Source: Candidatus Olsenella pullicola
GTDB taxonomy: Bacteria > Actinomycetota > Coriobacteriia > Coriobacteriales > Atopobiaceae
Direction: 5' to 3'
DNA length: 36,689 bases
Assembly (NCBI GenBank): GCA_019117265.1
Contig: DXAB01000075.1
Coordinates: forward strand, 1 to 36,689
Made by a program: the position numbers and the translations under genes. How positions within the stretch are numbered: position 1 is the first letter of the stretch; each line of letters begins with the position of its first letter. Below, piece after piece: positions 7,812 to 16,360 of the stretch. Below the pieces are notes generated by a model that saw only the letters and a list, made by a program, of their open reading frames with translations, made no database searches and was not told where the DNA came from.

Positions 7812-9163
7812 TCAAGCCCACAAAGAGCCTCGCCGCGGACCTGACCACCCTTTTGCTCCTGCTCTGCGCCCTGACGCTTGCCGGGGCGCTCGCGTGGAGC
7901 GTGAGCGACGGCCTGGTGGTGACCGCCATCCTCGTGGGGTGCGGACTCGCCGCCGTCATCGTGATGAGCGGCGCGATCAGCATCACGCCCGAGGACACGC
8001 GCGCCGAGTCAACCGAGCGCACCCTGCGCGTTGCCACCAACACGCTGAGCCACCTTCGCGGCGGCCTCACCGTGGAGAACGCCCGCGCCATCTGCGCGCT
8101 GCTCCTCCCCGAGACGAGCGCCGAGGGCATTGCCATCACGGACACGCAGACGGTCCTCGCCTACGAGGGCACGCTCGAGACCCCCTTCATGCCCGGCACG
8201 CCCAACGCCAAGCCCACGCGAGAGGTGCTCGAGAGCAAGCGCATGGAGACCTTCGTCTCCGTGGACCAGGAGAGCCAGGACGTGCGGCGCTTCTCGATTG
8301 GCAACCGTCGCCCCGGCCACGCCTTTGGCATCATCGTGCCGCTGCTCGTGCAGGACCGCGCCGTGGGCGCCATCAAGCTCTACTACCGCCGCGACCTTGA
8401 CATAGATCGCACCCAGCTCGCCATTGCCGAGGGCCTGGGGACGCTGCTCTCCACGCAGCTCTCCTCCCTGGAGCTCGATCGCCAGGCGGAGCTCGCGGCG
8501 CGCGCGGAGATCAAGGCGCTCCAGGCGCAGATCAACCCGCACTTCCTCTTCAACACGCTCAACACCATCGCCTCCTTCACGCGCACCAACCCCACCAGGG
8601 CGCGCGACCTCCTCCGTGAGTTCTCCGCCTTCTACCGCAGCACGCTGGAGAGCTCGGAGAAGACGCTCATCTCGCTGTCGCAGGAGCTCGAGCAGACGAG
8701 GCGCTACCTCAAGATCGAGAAGGCCCGCTTTGGCGAGAACCGCATCGTGGAAAGCGAGCACATGGAGCCCGGGTGCGAGGACCTCCCCGTGCCGAGCTTC
8801 CTGGTTCAGCCAATCGTTGAGAACGCGGTGCGCCACGCGATGCGCGATGAGGGCGCACTTCACGTTGACGTGCAGGTTGCAACCGACGGTGATGATATTC
8901 TTATTGCTGTTGCCGACGACGGCCTTGGCATGGACAAGGACGTTGCCGATCGCCTTCTGGCCGAGGCGACCGAGCAGCGCGGGCGAAGCGGCAGCGGCTC
9001 GCGCGGCACGGGCATGGCGCTGCGCAACGTTGCCGACCGCATCGAGCGCTTCTACGGCCATGGCTCCGGCGTGGAGATCGTCTCCAAGCCGGGCGAGGGA
9101 ACGTGCGTTACGCTCAGGCTTGCCAACGCTCGCGAGAGGCTCGCGAGCGCGCCGCGGATCTAG
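7808..9163 (+). CDS. LytS/BtsS-type sensor histidine kinase with GAF-like domain
   Basis: 451 residues with a GTG start overlapping the preceding stop. Two membrane helices (about 11-31 and 36-57) with almost no external loop are followed by a GAF-like sensor (about 75-215). A His_kinase domain follows, with the phospho-acceptor His245 in INPHFLFNTLNTI, then a HATPase domain (N box IVENAVRHAM, G1 box VADDGLGMD, G2 box GSRGTGMALRNV). This layout matches kinases that signal to LytTR regulators, and the next gene encodes one. In enterobacteria relatives sense pyruvate or peptides. With so little extracellular sequence, this kinase probably senses a cytoplasmic or membrane-borne signal through the GAF domain. 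Confidence 0.92.
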   Translation: MIKPTKSLAADLTTLLLLLCALTLAGALAWSVSDGLVVTAILVGCGLAAVIVMSGAISITPEDTRAESTERTLRVATNTLSHLRGGLTVENARAICALLLPETSAEGIAITDTQTVLAYEGTLETPFMPGTPNAKPTREVLESKRMETFVSVDQESQDVRRFSIGNRRPGHAFGIIVPLLVQDRAVGAIKLYYRRDLDIDRTQLAIAEGLGTLLSTQLSSLELDRQAELAARAEIKALQAQINPHFLFNTLNTIASFTRTNPTRARDLLREFSAFYRSTLESSEKTLISLSQELEQTRRYLKIEKARFGENRIVESEHMEPGCEDLPVPSFLVQPIVENAVRHAMRDEGALHVDVQVATDGDDILIAVADDGLGMDKDVADRLLAEATEQRGRSGSGSRGTGMALRNVADRIERFYGHGSGVEIVSKPGEGTCVTLRLANARERLASAPRI

Positions 9164-9210
9164 GGGAGAATGGAACGGGGTTCAGGCCCCGGAGGAACAA
9201 AGGGGTACAC

Positions 9211-9927
9211 ATGCGAGCGATGATCGTAGACGACGAGGCGCCGGCCCGCTCCGAGCTGAGGTTCCTGCTCGAGGAGACGGGCAGGATCGACGACATCATG
9301 GAGGCGTCGAGCGCGCGCGAGGCCGTCGAGAAGCTCATGGAGGGCAAGGCGGACGTCATGTTCCTCGACATCCAGATGCCCAAGACCTCCGGCATGCAGC
9401 TCGCCGAGGCGCTCCACAAGCTCAAGAACCCGCCTGCGGTGGTTTTTGTGACCGCCTACAGCGAGTACGCCCTTGAGGCCTTTGAGGTGGACGCCATCGA
9501 CTACCTCATGAAGCCCGTGGACCCCGACCGCCTGAACCAGGCCCTCGACAAGGTCCAGACCCGCATCAAGCCGCAGCCGCAGAGCCACTCCTCCGTGGAG
9601 CGCATCCCCGTGGTCAAGAGCGGCCGTAAGGTGCTTGTCCCCATCGATCAGATCCGCTACATCGAGGCCAAGGACGACTACTCCTGCATCTACACGGACA
9701 ACGACCGCTTCCTCTCCACCATCTCGCTCGCCAAGCTCGAGCAGAAGCTCGCCCCGCACGGCTTCTTCCGCGTGCACCGCGGCTACATCGTCAATCTCGA
9801 GTACGTCGAGGACGTCGAAGTCATCTCCTCCGGCATCCTGCAGCTGGGCGTCAACGGCATCGAGGGCAAGAAGATCTCCGTCTCGCGGCGCCGCGTGGTT
9901 GCCCTCAAGCGCGCCCTCGGCCTCTAG
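9211..9927 (+). CDS. LytTR-family response regulator
   Basis: 238 residues. The receiver domain (1-118) has the acidic pair DDE (7-9), phospho-acceptor Asp53 in MFLDIQMPK, a conserved Thr in FVTAYSEYALEAF, and Lys in YLMKPV. After a Gln/Ser-rich linker (120-135), residues 135-235 form a LytTR DNA-binding domain (YIEAKDDYSCIYT, FFRVHRGYIVNLEYV). ATG 9211 is preceded by AAGGGG at 5 bases. It is the cognate partner of the upstream kinase. LytTR regulators bind paired short direct repeats; I could not identify such a pair with confidence nearby. Confidence 0.94.
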   Translation: MRAMIVDDEAPARSELRFLLEETGRIDDIMEASSAREAVEKLMEGKADVMFLDIQMPKTSGMQLAEALHKLKNPPAVVFVTAYSEYALEAFEVDAIDYLMKPVDPDRLNQALDKVQTRIKPQPQSHSSVERIPVVKSGRKVLVPIDQIRYIEAKDDYSCIYTDNDRFLSTISLAKLEQKLAPHGFFRVHRGYIVNLEYVEDVEVISSGILQLGVNGIEGKKISVSRRRVVALKRALGL

Positions 9928-9935
9928 GAGCGCGC

Positions 9936-10394
9936 GTGACCACACGCTACGACATCATCTCAGACACGCATGGCTACCTCTCGCCCGAGCTTCTCGCCGA
10001 GCTTGCCGGGGCAGACGTCATCGTGCACGCCGGGGACATCTGCTCCCCGCGAGACTACCTCACGCTACAGGACATCGCGCGCGTACAGATGTGCCTGGGA
10101 AACAACGACTGGTCGTACGACTACGGCCCCATGGTCAAGGACCGCAAGGTCTTCATGGGCAGCGGGCTCAAGTGGCAGGTGACGCACTACCGCAGGCGCC
10201 TCAACCTTGCCATGTGCGACGTTGCCATCTTTGGGCACACCCACACGCCGGTGCTCGAGCGTGACGAGTGGACGGGCGTGCTCGTGATGAACCCGGGCAG
10301 CCCCACCTACCCGCGGCGCTCGCGGCCGTCCATGGGCCGCATCATCGTGGAGGACGAGAAGATCGTCGAGGCGAAGATCATCACGCTGGCGTAG
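9936..10394 (+). CDS. YfcE/MJ0936-type metallophosphoesterase
   Basis: 152-residue cytoplasmic calcineurin-like phosphoesterase. It has the compact YfcE set: SDTHG near residue 9, HAGDI, GNND, GHTHTP and a final NPGSPTYPR. YfcE-family enzymes hydrolyse model phosphodiesters in vitro; natural substrates are mostly unknown. GTG 9936 is 8 bases after the response-regulator stop, so it is probably the last gene of the queT operon. Its 3' end overlaps the convergent PAP2 gene by 14 bases, leaving no room for a separate terminator between them. Confidence 0.88.
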   Translation: MTTRYDIISDTHGYLSPELLAELAGADVIVHAGDICSPRDYLTLQDIARVQMCLGNNDWSYDYGPMVKDRKVFMGSGLKWQVTHYRRRLNLAMCDVAIFGHTHTPVLERDEWTGVLVMNPGSPTYPRRSRPSMGRIIVEDEKIVEAKIITLA

Positions 10395-11088
10395 CGGGCG
10401 GACGCGGGGCGTCAACGGCAACAAAGAGCGGCGCCACGACACGGGTGTAGAAGATCAGCCACACGAGCGAGACGCAAAAGCCCGCCAGCACGTCCGAGGC
10501 GTAGTGGACGCCCAGGTAGATGCGGCTGATTCCCACCATGGCAATGACGAGCCCAAACACGACGCACCACACCACGCGCATGGCGTCCCTGCGGTGGTAG
10601 CGCCAGACCATCCAGATGAGCAGGCCAAAGAAGGCCATCGCCACCATCGAGTGGCCGGAGGGAAAGCTGTAGCCCGTCTCCGAGATAAGGCGGAACCCGT
10701 CCGGGCGCGGGCGCTGGACGATGGCCTTGAGCACGGTGTTGAGCAGCACCACGCAGACGAGGTTGACGGCGACGCACCAGCCCGGCGCCTTGCCCGGGGC
10801 CAGGGCGGCGATGACCGCGGCGAGCACTGCCAGCACCACCACCGAGGCGAGCGAGGTGAACGCCTCCATGATCGGGGTCACCGCGTCAGAGCGCAGCCGC
10901 TCGACAAAGAACTCGTAGGCCAGGGTGTCCAGGCGCATGATCTCGCCGGACGCCACCTCTCCGAGCAGCCACACAAAGACGAGCGCCGCGGCAAGAAGCA
11001 CGAGCGTCCTGATGTTCTCGCGAGCAAGGACCAGGGCGCCGCGAGAAATCTCACGGGCGCCCCGGGCAAACTCCCCTGTCTTGGACAT
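10381..11088 (-). CDS. PAP2-family membrane phosphatase
   Basis: 235 residues with about six transmembrane helices. The three PAP2 phosphatase motifs are intact: KAIVQRPRP, PSGHS and SRIYLGVHYASD. The order and spacing match bacterial undecaprenyl-pyrophosphate or phosphatidylglycerophosphate phosphatases, so it could recycle the peptidoglycan lipid carrier; the exact lipid is not readable from sequence. It starts two bases after the thioredoxin stop and is surely co-transcribed with it. Its end overlaps the convergent yfcE-like gene. Confidence 0.9.
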   Translation of the reverse strand: MSKTGEFARGAREISRGALVLARENIRTLVLLAAALVFVWLLGEVASGEIMRLDTLAYEFFVERLRSDAVTPIMEAFTSLASVVVLAVLAAVIAALAPGKAPGWCVAVNLVCVVLLNTVLKAIVQRPRPDGFRLISETGYSFPSGHSMVAMAFFGLLIWMVWRYHRRDAMRVVWCVVFGLVIAMVGISRIYLGVHYASDVLAGFCVSLVWLIFYTRVVAPLFVAVDAPRPPATPA

Positions 11089-11090
11089 GA

Positions 11091-11408
11091 TTAGAGGTTG
11101 GCCTCGAGCTCGGCAACGAGGGCGGGCTTGGGCATGTTGCCCACGACGGTGTGGACGGGCTGACCTCCCTTGAAGAGGATGAGCGTGGGGATGGAGACGA
11201 TGCGGAACTGCGTGGCGAGGTCGGGCTCCTCGTCAACGTTGCACTTGTAGACGGTGAGCTTGTCTTCCATCTCCTGAGAGATCTGGTCGATGACGGGCGC
11301 GAGTGCGCGGCACGGGCCGCACCACGACGCCCAGAAGTCAACGAGAACGGGCTTCTCGGAGCTGGAGATGACGGACTCAAAGTCCGCGGTGGTTATTGCC
11401 TTGGCCAT
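11091..11408 (-). CDS. trxA: Thioredoxin
   Basis: 105 residues, normal thioredoxin length. Active site WCGPC at 29-33, cis-proline loop SIPTLILF, and C-terminal GNMPKPAL replacing the common GAxPK. Cytoplasmic disulfide reductase acting with thioredoxin reductase, which is not in the window. ATG 11408 has GGGGAGG 5 bases upstream. First gene of a two-gene unit with the PAP2 phosphatase. Confidence 0.97.
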   Translation of the reverse strand: MAKAITTADFESVISSSEKPVLVDFWASWCGPCRALAPVIDQISQEMEDKLTVYKCNVDEEPDLATQFRIVSIPTLILFKGGQPVHTVVGNMPKPALVAELEANL

Positions 11409-11485
11409 GGGAACCTCCCCGGTCGAATTGTGTACCTGTTTGCCTTATGCCCGATTTACACTGGTTCAAACGGACATCGGTTGGC

Positions 11486-11536
11486 GTGGCGGGGCAGGTT
11501 GCTGTCATCACCCCTGCCAGCAACCTGCCCCGCCAC
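11486..11536. repeat. Perfect 19-bp inverted repeat in a divergent intergenic region
   Basis: GTGGCGGGGCAGGTTGCTG at 11486-11504 is the exact reverse complement of 11518-11536, with a 13-base loop containing TCATCACCCCTGC. It sits upstream of both trxA and the divergent gene at 11563, so it is not a simple terminator. The loop and right arm partly resemble 114-131 beside REP-like copy 1. It could be a mobile repeat remnant, a large operator, or a 5' leader hairpin. Confidence 0.85.
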
Positions 11537-11562
11537 CCCCGCCGTGAAGAACGGAGAATCTC

Positions 11563-12123
11563 ATGACATCTGAGCGAGACGCGCGACGGCGCGCGTATCT
11601 GGACAAGTCCGCGGCGGAGCTCGACGCGCTCGCCGGCCGCGGCGTCGTGATGGGTGGAAACGCCCTCTCCTCGGTCCTTCTCGTCAAGGGCGAGCTCTCG
11701 GACGCCGAGAAGAACGGAGACGCCCCCTTCTCCGGCGCCGACGGGACGGCGCTCAGGGCCTCCCTCGACCGGCTGGGCTACGCGCCCGAGGACTGGGAGT
11801 GGGCGCTCGGCGTGACCGCCGACGGGGCGCCCCTCGAGGCGGACCTCTTCCGCCTTGCCGTCTGCACGCTCGATCCCGCAACGCTCGTGTGCTGCGACGA
11901 CGCCGCGGCCAACCTCGTGCGCGAGGCCTACGCGGACGAGCTCTCGAGCCTCGAGCGGCTCGAGGAGGCCATGCTGGCCCCCGGGGAGGTTGCCCACGTC
12001 CTTGGGGTGCGCGTGCTCAACCTCGGCGGCTTTGCGGCGGCCCTTGCGTCCGGGGACGCGCACGAGAAGCAGGTCATGTGGGCTCGCCTCAAGCGGATAC
12101 CGCCGCTCGGTGAGCCCTTCTAG
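11563..12123 (+). CDS. Degenerate uracil-DNA-glycosylase-superfamily-like protein
   Basis: 186 residues. The segment GNALSSVLLVKGELSDAE (32-49), then DAPFSGADGTALRASLDRLGY, aligns by eye with motif 1 of family-4-type uracil-DNA glycosylases (GNP.A.VL.VGEAPG..E, then GRPFVG.AG.LL...L...GL). The usual GEAPG is altered to KGELS, and the N-terminal iron-sulfur cysteines are absent. C-terminal HVLGVRVLNLGGF occupies the place of the later family motifs. It may be catalytically dead, have a different substrate, or only share the fold. ATG 11563 follows GGAG at 6 bases. Not in an obvious operon. Confidence 0.55.
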   Translation: MTSERDARRRAYLDKSAAELDALAGRGVVMGGNALSSVLLVKGELSDAEKNGDAPFSGADGTALRASLDRLGYAPEDWEWALGVTADGAPLEADLFRLAVCTLDPATLVCCDDAAANLVREAYADELSSLERLEEAMLAPGEVAHVLGVRVLNLGGFAAALASGDAHEKQVMWARLKRIPPLGEPF

Positions 12124-12134
12124 CAATCCCGGCG

Positions 12135-12190
12135 GGAGCCGCCCTCCGAGAGCGGCTCCTCCCCGCGGGCGCCCTACCCGCGGGTTCGTT
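12135..12190 (+). terminator. Double hairpin after the glycosylase-like gene
   Basis: Two successive stems: GGAGCCGC/GCGGCTCC (12135-12142 with 12152-12159) and CCCGCGGG/CCCGCGGG (12162-12169 with 12177-12184), the second followed by TTCGTT. The short T-rich tail makes the second the likelier terminator. Confidence 0.55.
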
Positions 12191-12275
12191 CAGCCGTTTT
12201 CCAAATCCCGGTGAAATAGCGGGCATGGAACCCTCTTCTCTGCGTTGGTAGGGTGAGAACGTGAGGGGAGGGGAT

Positions 12276-14210
12276 ATGGACGTTGAGACAGCGCGGCTCG
12301 TCATGTACATCGCAGACCACTCCGGCGCGCGCCCTGACGAGCTGGCAGAGCGCTACGGCGTGAGCTCGCGAACGGTGCGCAACCACGTGCACGCCGCAAA
12401 CCGCGAGCTTGCACCCATTGCTCGCCTTGAGCTGCCACGCGGCGGAGGCTATCAACTCGTAGTCGATGACGAAGCGGCCTTTGGGCGCTGGGTGGAGAGG
12501 CAGCGCGGCCGCGATCGCCAAGCCCTGCCCCAGACGCCCGAGGCTCGCGTGAGCTATCTCCTGAATGACCTTCTCTCGCGCAATGACTACATCACGCTCG
12601 ACGCGCTTGCGGGCATCCTCTTTGTCTCGCGCGCAAGCATCTCTAACGACCTCAAGCAGGTCGAGGCGCGACTGCTGCACTTTGGCCTCACGCTAGAGAA
12701 GCGGCCCCATCACGGGATCCGCGTCATTGGCTCCGAGATGGCACGCCGGCTGTGTCTGGCGAGCCTTGCCATGGACGTGGCAGACGGACCGCTCGCCGCA
12801 GGCACGAGTGGCGTGGATGTTGACGAGCGCCGCGAGCTTCTCGACGTGGTCTCCTCTTGCGTGGAGCGCGTGACCGCCGAGGAGCGCTTCTCGGTGAACT
12901 CGATGGCCTATCGCAACCTCGTCACTCACATCGCCATTGCCATTCTCCGCATGCGGGCGGGTTGCTACGTCCCCATGGAGACCGAGCAGCTCGCCACGAT
13001 CAAGCGCTCGGCGGCATTTCCCATCGCAGGGCGGATAGCGCATGCGATAGGCGCCGCCACGGGCATGAGCCTGCCCGAGGAGGAGGTCGCCTACATCGCC
13101 ATCCACCTCTCAGGTCGTCAGACGCTCGTTGACACCTCCGCCGAGGAGTCGGGCCTCGTGATCAGCGACGAGGCATGGGAGGTTGTCCAAGAGATGGTGG
13201 AGGTCGTTCGCCGGGTCTTCCGCTTCGACTTTCGCGGCGACCTCGAGCTGCTCATGAACCTTGCTCGCCATGTGGTCCCGCTAGCGGTGCGCCTTCGCTA
13301 TCACCTCAAGCTGGAGAACCCCATCCTCGCCGAGGTCAAGAGTCGCTTCTCGCTCGCCTTCTCGATGGCCCTGGAGGCCTCTTCGGTCCTTGCCGAGAAG
13401 TACGGCGCGGTTCCATCTGAAGATGAGGTCGGCTATCTGGCACTTGCCTTCGCACTCGCGCTGGAGCGCCAGAAGACGGAGCTGCCCAAGAAGAACATCC
13501 TCGTTGTCTGCGCGACGGGCGCGGGCAGTGCTCGCCTGCTCGAGTACCGCTACCGCCAGGAGTTTGGCGCCTACGTTGACAAGATCGTGACCTGCGACGC
13601 TGCGCATGTTCGCCATGTTGACTTCACCAACATCGACTACGTTTTCACCACCGTCCCGCTAGCAGAGAAGCTCCCCGTTCCCGTTCGCGAGGTGGGGTAC
13701 TTCCTTGAGCCGGATGAGGTCGAGAGTGTCCGAGCCCTGCTGACCTCGCGCTCCCGCGTTAACGCGCGCTCGCTTTTCAGGCGAGAGCTCTACTTCGACC
13801 ATCTTGCATGCACGACTCGCGAGGAGGCGCTCGAGCGGCTCTGCGCGCGCGTGACCTCTGTCGAGGACGTTGGCCCGGACTTCTACGAGCTCGTTGCGCG
13901 CCGTGAGAGGGTGGCCTCAACGGCATTCGGCAACCGCGTTGCCGTGCCCCACCCCCTCGAGCCCGCGAGCCAGCGCAGTTTCGTTGCCGTTGCCCTGCTC
14001 GACCAACCAGTTCGTTGGGGGCGACAGGACGTTGAGGTGGTGCTGCTCCTCTCGCTCTCTGAGGATGCCGGTGACGTGCCGGAGGGCTTCCAGGAAGCCC
14101 TGGCCGAGCTCGTGCTTTCGGCCGAGGCAGTGGACAGGCTCCTTGCAGACCGCGACTGGGGAACCCTCATGGAGCTGCTCGACTCGCTCCGGGCGGGCAC
14201 GAATCGCTGA
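12276..14210 (+). CDS. PRD-containing PTS-controlled transcriptional regulator of the beta-glucoside locus
   Basis: 644 residues in the MtlR/LicR layout. An N-terminal HTH (5-45, SSRTVRNHV) and a second Mga/HTH region (about 95-145, ASISNDL) are followed by PRD1 (about 200-290, with His in NLVTHIAIAIL and YIAIHLSG) and PRD2 (about 305-410). Next comes an EIIB-like domain (ILVVCATGAGSA, Cys present) and a C-terminal EIIA-2-like domain with RVAVPHPLE. In PRD2 the usual YLALHF is YLALAF, so one phospho-histidine is missing, while another remains in LARHVVPL. Such proteins activate PTS operons when phosphorylated by HPr or EIIB. It is immediately upstream of the EIIA gene it presumably controls. 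ATG 12276 has a strong GGGGAGGGG; a GTG 15 bases earlier is less favoured. Confidence 0.9.
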   Translation: MDVETARLVMYIADHSGARPDELAERYGVSSRTVRNHVHAANRELAPIARLELPRGGGYQLVVDDEAAFGRWVERQRGRDRQALPQTPEARVSYLLNDLLSRNDYITLDALAGILFVSRASISNDLKQVEARLLHFGLTLEKRPHHGIRVIGSEMARRLCLASLAMDVADGPLAAGTSGVDVDERRELLDVVSSCVERVTAEERFSVNSMAYRNLVTHIAIAILRMRAGCYVPMETEQLATIKRSAAFPIAGRIAHAIGAATGMSLPEEEVAYIAIHLSGRQTLVDTSAEESGLVISDEAWEVVQEMVEVVRRVFRFDFRGDLELLMNLARHVVPLAVRLRYHLKLENPILAEVKSRFSLAFSMALEASSVLAEKYGAVPSEDEVGYLALAFALALERQKTELPKKNILVVCATGAGSARLLEYRYRQEFGAYVDKIVTCDAAHVRHVDFTNIDYVFTTVPLAEKLPVPVREVGYFLEPDEVESVRALLTSRSRVNARSLFRRELYFDHLACTTREEALERLCARVTSVEDVGPDFYELVARRERVASTAFGNRVAVPHPLEPASQRSFVAVALLDQPVRWGRQDVEVVLLLSLSEDAGDVPEGFQEALAELVLSAEAVDRLLADRDWGTLMELLDSLRAGTNR

Positions 14211-14281
14211 CCCCACGCGCCGCGCTTTTGCGGCACGACTCCAGGACCCCGTACGAACCGCACGTGAAGGGAGGTGCAATC

Positions 14282-14611
14282 ATGGCAGAGAGCACGTTCA
14301 ACGAGGAGAACGAGGAGATTTCGTTCCAGATCATCGCTGCCGCCGGTCAGGCCAGGAGCCTTGCTTACGAGGCGCTGAACCGGGCCAAGGAGGGTGACTT
14401 CGACGCTGCTGACGACCTCATGGAGCAGAGCCGAGCCGCTGCACTCGAGGCGCACCACGTTCAGACCGACCTGCTCACCAAGGAGGCGTCTGGCGACCAC
14501 ACGACCGTGGACGTCCTGCTCGTCCACGCGCAGGACCACCTGATGACCTCGATGCTCGCCCAGGAGCTTATCGGCGAGCTCATCGAGCTTCATCGAAAGG
14601 TCCAGCACTAG
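14282..14611 (+). CDS. PTS lactose/cellobiose-type EIIA
   Basis: 109 residues, very close in pattern to Escherichia coli ChbA: AGQARSLAYEAL, the EAHHVQTDLL helix, and LLVHAQDHLMTSMLAQELI containing the phosphorylated His82 (equivalent to ChbA His89). It carries phosphate from HPr to the EIIB encoded next. ATG 14282 has GGGAGG 7 bases upstream. A GCCGC/GCGGC hairpin lies in the 71-base gap after the regulator, and GGGCGG/CCGCCC (14621-14638) follows the stop. Confidence 0.96.
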   Translation: MAESTFNEENEEISFQIIAAAGQARSLAYEALNRAKEGDFDAADDLMEQSRAAALEAHHVQTDLLTKEASGDHTTVDVLLVHAQDHLMTSMLAQELIGELIELHRKVQH

Positions 14612-14673
14612 CCGTCGGAAGGGCGGACCCGACCGCCCGACCAGACGGAGAGACAAGCAAAGAGGAGGGAAAC

Positions 14674-14970
14674 ATGAAGGTCCTATTGGTATGCGCGATG
14701 GGGATGTCAACGAGCATCCTCATGAAGAAACTCGAGAAGTACGCTGCCGAGCAGGGCATCGACTTCCAGATCGCCGCGCAGAGCGCCAACAGCTACAAGA
14801 CCGTCTGCCACGAGTACGACTGCATCCTCATGGGCCCGCAGATCTCGTACCAGAAGGATCGTATCGCCCAGGAGTCCGGCATGCCCGTTGCTGTGATTCC
14901 TGCGGCCGACTACGGCGTGGGCAACTGCGCCAACATCTTCAAGCTCATCAACTCGATCGTCGAGGGCTAA
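14674..14970 (+). CDS. PTS lactose/cellobiose-type EIIB
   Basis: 98 residues. The phosphorylated Cys7 lies in LLVCAMGMSTS, the P-loop-like site of EIIB-cellobiose, and the GPQISYQKDRI and IPAADYG stretches are typical. Separate small EIIA and EIIB with a separate EIIC is the standard lactose/cellobiose-family arrangement. Second PTS gene of the operon. Confidence 0.96.
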   Translation: MKVLLVCAMGMSTSILMKKLEKYAAEQGIDFQIAAQSANSYKTVCHEYDCILMGPQISYQKDRIAQESGMPVAVIPAADYGVGNCANIFKLINSIVEG

Positions 14971-14978
14971 CCGCCCTT

Positions 14979-15001
14979 CCCGGCGGGAGCCGCCCGCCGG
15001 G
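14979..15001 (+). other. Intercistronic hairpin between EIIB and EIIC genes
   Basis: CCCGGCGGG pairs with CCCGCCGGG across a 5-base loop. There is no T-run, so it more likely protects the 3' end of the upstream message or marks a processing site. Confidence 0.6.
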
Positions 15002-15028
15002 CCTTCGACCCCTCGCTAGGAGAAAACC

Positions 15029-16348
15029 ATGTCCAAGCTCGACAACCTCTACCAGTCGCCGGTGATGGTGAAGCTGCAGGAGTGGGGCGGCAAGCTCCAG
15101 TCCAACCGTGCGCTCGCCGCCATCAGCGGCGGGATGATGGCCGCCATGGCGGTCATCCTCGCCGGCGCGATCTTCACTATCGTCGCCACGCTGCTCAACC
15201 TCGCTGGGGTGCTGCAGACGACCGACGCCGCCTATGTCTGGCTCACCACCCCCTACAACATGACCATGGGCATCCTCGGCGTGGTCGTGGCCTTTGCGGT
15301 GGGCTACATCTACTCCAAGAACCTCGAGATGGAGGGTGCGCTCGCCAACGGCATCGTCACGATGATCCTGTTCCTCATCGTGTGCGCCCCCGTCCAGAGC
15401 GTGACGCTTGAGGACGGCTCCACCATGAGCGTTCTCGCCACGACCTACCTCGGTGGTACCGGTCTGTTCACGGCCCTCATCATCCCGCTCGTCTCAGTAA
15501 AGATCATTGACTTCTGCCAGAAGCATCACGTGAGCCTGCGCATGCCCGACGCCGTGCCACAGTTCCTCGCGGACGCCTTTGCCACCCTCGTGCCGCTCGT
15601 GATCTGCATCCTGCTGTGGCACGGGCTCAACACCCTCGCCCAGATGACCATCGGCGTGGTCCTGCCCGGCGCCATCGCGGGCCTGCTATCCATCCCGCTC
15701 ACGCCCCTCATGTCGCTGCCCGGCATGTTCGTTCTCGCGTTCGTGTGCCAGCTCCTGTGGAGCTTTGGCATCCATGGCACCATGGTTCTCTCGCCCGTCA
15801 TCATGGCCCCGATGATTCAGTTCTATTCCACCAACGCCGAGCTCGTAGCCTCCGGTCAGCCCGCCGTCTTCGCGCCCATCGCCCTCTATGGCGTCATGAG
15901 CTGCTGCGGCGGCTCCGGCAACGTGCTCCCGCTCGCCATCCACTGCATGCGCGCCAAGTCCGAGCAGCTTAAGGCCGTCGGCAAGGCCGGCATCGTGCCC
16001 GCAATCTTCAACATCTCCGAGCCCATGGCCTTTGGCACGCCGATTATCTACAACCCGATCATGGCCATCCCGTTCATCCTGAACCCCATGATCATCATGC
16101 TCTTCGCTTACATCCTCTATGCCGTTGACTTCTTCCAGCCCGGCTACATCCTGATCATGACCCAGCTTCCCGTGATCATGCAGAGCTTCATGCCGTCCCT
16201 TGCGTGGCAGAACCTCTTCGTGGCGCCGCTGGCGTTCGTGATTGCCTACCTGGTGTACCTGCCGTTCGTCAAGGTTTACGATCACCAGCTCTGCGAGAAG
16301 GAGGCCGCCGAGAAGGCCGTCGAGACAGACGCAGCCATCGAGGTCTAG
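15029..16348 (+). CDS. PTS lactose/cellobiose-type EIIC permease
   Basis: 439 residues, multi-pass membrane protein of the CelB/ChbC type. The family features include an N-terminal cytoplasmic helix, PGMFVLAFVCQLLWSFGIHG, GGSGNVLPLAIHC and the conserved NISEPMAFGTPIIYNPIMAIPF loop that contributes to sugar binding. It translocates and, with EIIB, phosphorylates the incoming beta-glucoside. AGGAG precedes ATG 15029 by 7 bases. Confidence 0.96.
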   Translation: MSKLDNLYQSPVMVKLQEWGGKLQSNRALAAISGGMMAAMAVILAGAIFTIVATLLNLAGVLQTTDAAYVWLTTPYNMTMGILGVVVAFAVGYIYSKNLEMEGALANGIVTMILFLIVCAPVQSVTLEDGSTMSVLATTYLGGTGLFTALIIPLVSVKIIDFCQKHHVSLRMPDAVPQFLADAFATLVPLVICILLWHGLNTLAQMTIGVVLPGAIAGLLSIPLTPLMSLPGMFVLAFVCQLLWSFGIHGTMVLSPVIMAPMIQFYSTNAELVASGQPAVFAPIALYGVMSCCGGSGNVLPLAIHCMRAKSEQLKAVGKAGIVPAIFNISEPMAFGTPIIYNPIMAIPFILNPMIIMLFAYILYAVDFFQPGYILIMTQLPVIMQSFMPSLAWQNLFVAPLAFVIAYLVYLPFVKVYDHQLCEKEAAEKAVETDAAIEV

Positions 16349-16360
16349 CTGCAGCTCCCT

